The notes under the pieces were generated by a model. The model saw only the letters and a list, made by a program, of their open reading frames with translations, was not told where the DNA came from and did no database searches. The translations under genes were made by a program, and so were the position numbers. Source: CAZKCI01 sp964551475 (GTDB taxonomy: Bacteria; Auribacterota; Erginobacteria; Erginobacterales; CAZKCI01). Taken from it: a stretch of 29,644 bases of DNA. This document shows, piece after piece, positions 29,072 to 29,644 of this stretch. The stretch lies in NCBI GenBank assembly GCA_964551475.1, contig CAZKCI010000135.1, positions 1 through 29,644 on the forward strand, read 5' to 3'. The number at the start of each line of letters is the position of its first letter. Position 1 is the stretch's first letter.

Positions 29072-29536
29072 ATGCGAGACAAACGGTTTGTTGCGGAACA
29101 TCGCGGCGGGCCTTTAAAAAAGGGCCAGCATTATCAGCTCAGCCAATGGGCTTGCGACTGCGCGGAGCATGTCGTGCGCCTCTCCGGTGAAAAGATAGAG
29201 GAGCGGCTTGAAAATGCACTGCGCGTGTCGGGAAAGTGGAGACGGGGGAAAGCTTCAGTCGGCGAGGCCAGGAAGGCCTCGCTGGGCGCCATTGCGGTGG
29301 CAAAAGAATCTTCCCGCCCAACCGCGGTTGCGGTGGCTCGTGCCGTCGGCCACGCCGCGGCGACTGCTCACATGGCGGACCATTCATTGGGATCGGCATT
29401 GTATGCCCTGAAAGCGGTGAAGAGCGCCGGCGGATCAGTAGCCGCGGAAAGAAAATGGCAAAATGAACAGTTGCCATCCGGAATCAAGGAGCTTGTCCTG
29501 ACTACGGCCAAGCGCGGATATATAGAAAAAATCTGA
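29072..29536 (+). CDS. Putative immunity protein (Imm-5-like family)
   Basis: The 154-residue protein resembles a family annotated as putative immunity proteins of polymorphic toxin systems. Matching features: RDKRFVAEHRGGPLKKGQHY near the start, LSQWACDCAEHVVRL, then alternating Ala-rich helices ending in the motif AVGHAAATAHMADHSLGSAL and YALKAV. The His residues of GHAAATAHMADH are the most conserved part of this group as I recall it. The ATG at 29072 is fixed by aggagg 5 bp upstream, so the longer frame into the repeat is rejected. No toxin gene is within the window; one could lie just beyond. Codons such as aaa and gat are a little more AT-rich here than in neighbours. Confidence 0.78.
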   Translation: MRDKRFVAEHRGGPLKKGQHYQLSQWACDCAEHVVRLSGEKIEERLENALRVSGKWRRGKASVGEARKASLGAIAVAKESSRPTAVAVARAVGHAAATAHMADHSLGSALYALKAVKSAGGSVAAERKWQNEQLPSGIKELVLTTAKRGYIEKI

Positions 29537-29584
29537 CCCGGATAAGCGGCCAAGCGGATGGGCGTATTTAGAATCGGAACGGCC

Positions 29585-29618
29585 GGCGAGGCAGGATGGG
29601 CAGGAAGGGCAGGGGAGA
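29585..29618. repeat. Word-like repeat (ggcaggatgggcaggaaggg)
   Basis: After the immunity-like gene, the words ggcaggatgggcaggaaggg and caggggag repeat the unit (g)gcagga. Like the other spacer repeats it is built of degenerate iterated words. The window ends 26 bp later and nothing else is recognisable. Confidence 0.5.
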
Positions 29619-29644
29619 AGCGTCTCTTCGGCGTCGAAGACAGC

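Noticed and set aside
1..29644. tRNA, rRNA and riboswitch genes
   Set aside because: I looked for tRNA T-loop phrases (ggttcgaatc type), rRNA conserved blocks and known riboswitch cores in the spacers and saw none; the ggttcgaaat at 4654 has no cloverleaf around it.

Overview
This window is a GC-rich stretch of a chromosome from a diderm (Gram-negative) bacterium. The evidence for two membranes is an LpxL/HtrB-type acyltransferase, two AsmA-like envelope proteins, a lipoprotein M48 protease and an outer-membrane beta-barrel protein ending in Phe. No ribosomal RNA or phylum marker other than lepA is present, so I cannot place it firmly. The mix of a eukaryote-type hexokinase, TGS/ThrRS-like nucleoside kinases, a CdsZ-type zinc ribbon and gene spacers packed with word-like repeats fits an uncultivated lineage of the Omnitrophota/Auribacterota/PVC-like kind; this is inference only. 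I found no tRNA, rRNA, CRISPR array, prophage or transposase.

Layout. 1-4.6 kb: a TPR protein (cut by the window edge) divergent from a ferritin-like diiron protein, then an M48 lipoprotein protease, a desulforedoxin-like small protein with its own terminator, and lepA. 4.7-8.7 kb: a zinc-ribbon/PTS-EIIA fusion facing lepA, then a coupled AsmA-like/acyltransferase pair. 8.8-16.4 kb: a sugar and nucleotide block with hexokinase, two tandem paralogous nucleoside kinases, ribulose-5-phosphate epimerase, RpiB and transaldolase, so most of the non-oxidative pentose phosphate branch plus hexose and nucleoside phosphorylation. 16.5-18.4 kb: a second AsmA-like protein and a DoxX protein, each preceded by the same tandem repeat. 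18.5-21.5 kb: a tightly overlapping operon of a UbiA/MenA-type prenyltransferase, a long-chain polyprenyl diphosphate synthase and an NDH-2-like flavoprotein, which looks like quinone synthesis and use. 21.7-25.5 kb: an outer-membrane protein, a LysE-type exporter, a Cas4/RecB-like nuclease with a probable Fe-S cluster, a periplasmic solute-binding protein and a coiled-coil protein. 25.6-29.6 kb: a hybrid sensor kinase, a small conserved-looking protein and an orphan immunity-like protein.

The most unusual aspect is the spacers. Nearly every longer intergenic gap holds a different short repeat built from degenerate iterated words, often folded as a palindrome: a 90-bp palindrome in three copies, cgaatt/cggatt modules, a gaaccgt array in two copies, a tactgat array, an atggag palindrome, tgtgggag REP-like elements, a 126-bp terminal-inverted-repeat element with a probable target duplication, and a REP-like element upstream of the immunity-like gene. 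One such repeat supplies the stop codon and last residues of hexokinase. Among proteins, the main oddities are the zinc-ribbon/EIIA fusion, an acyltransferase lacking its catalytic acidic residue, and the diverged second nucleoside kinase.
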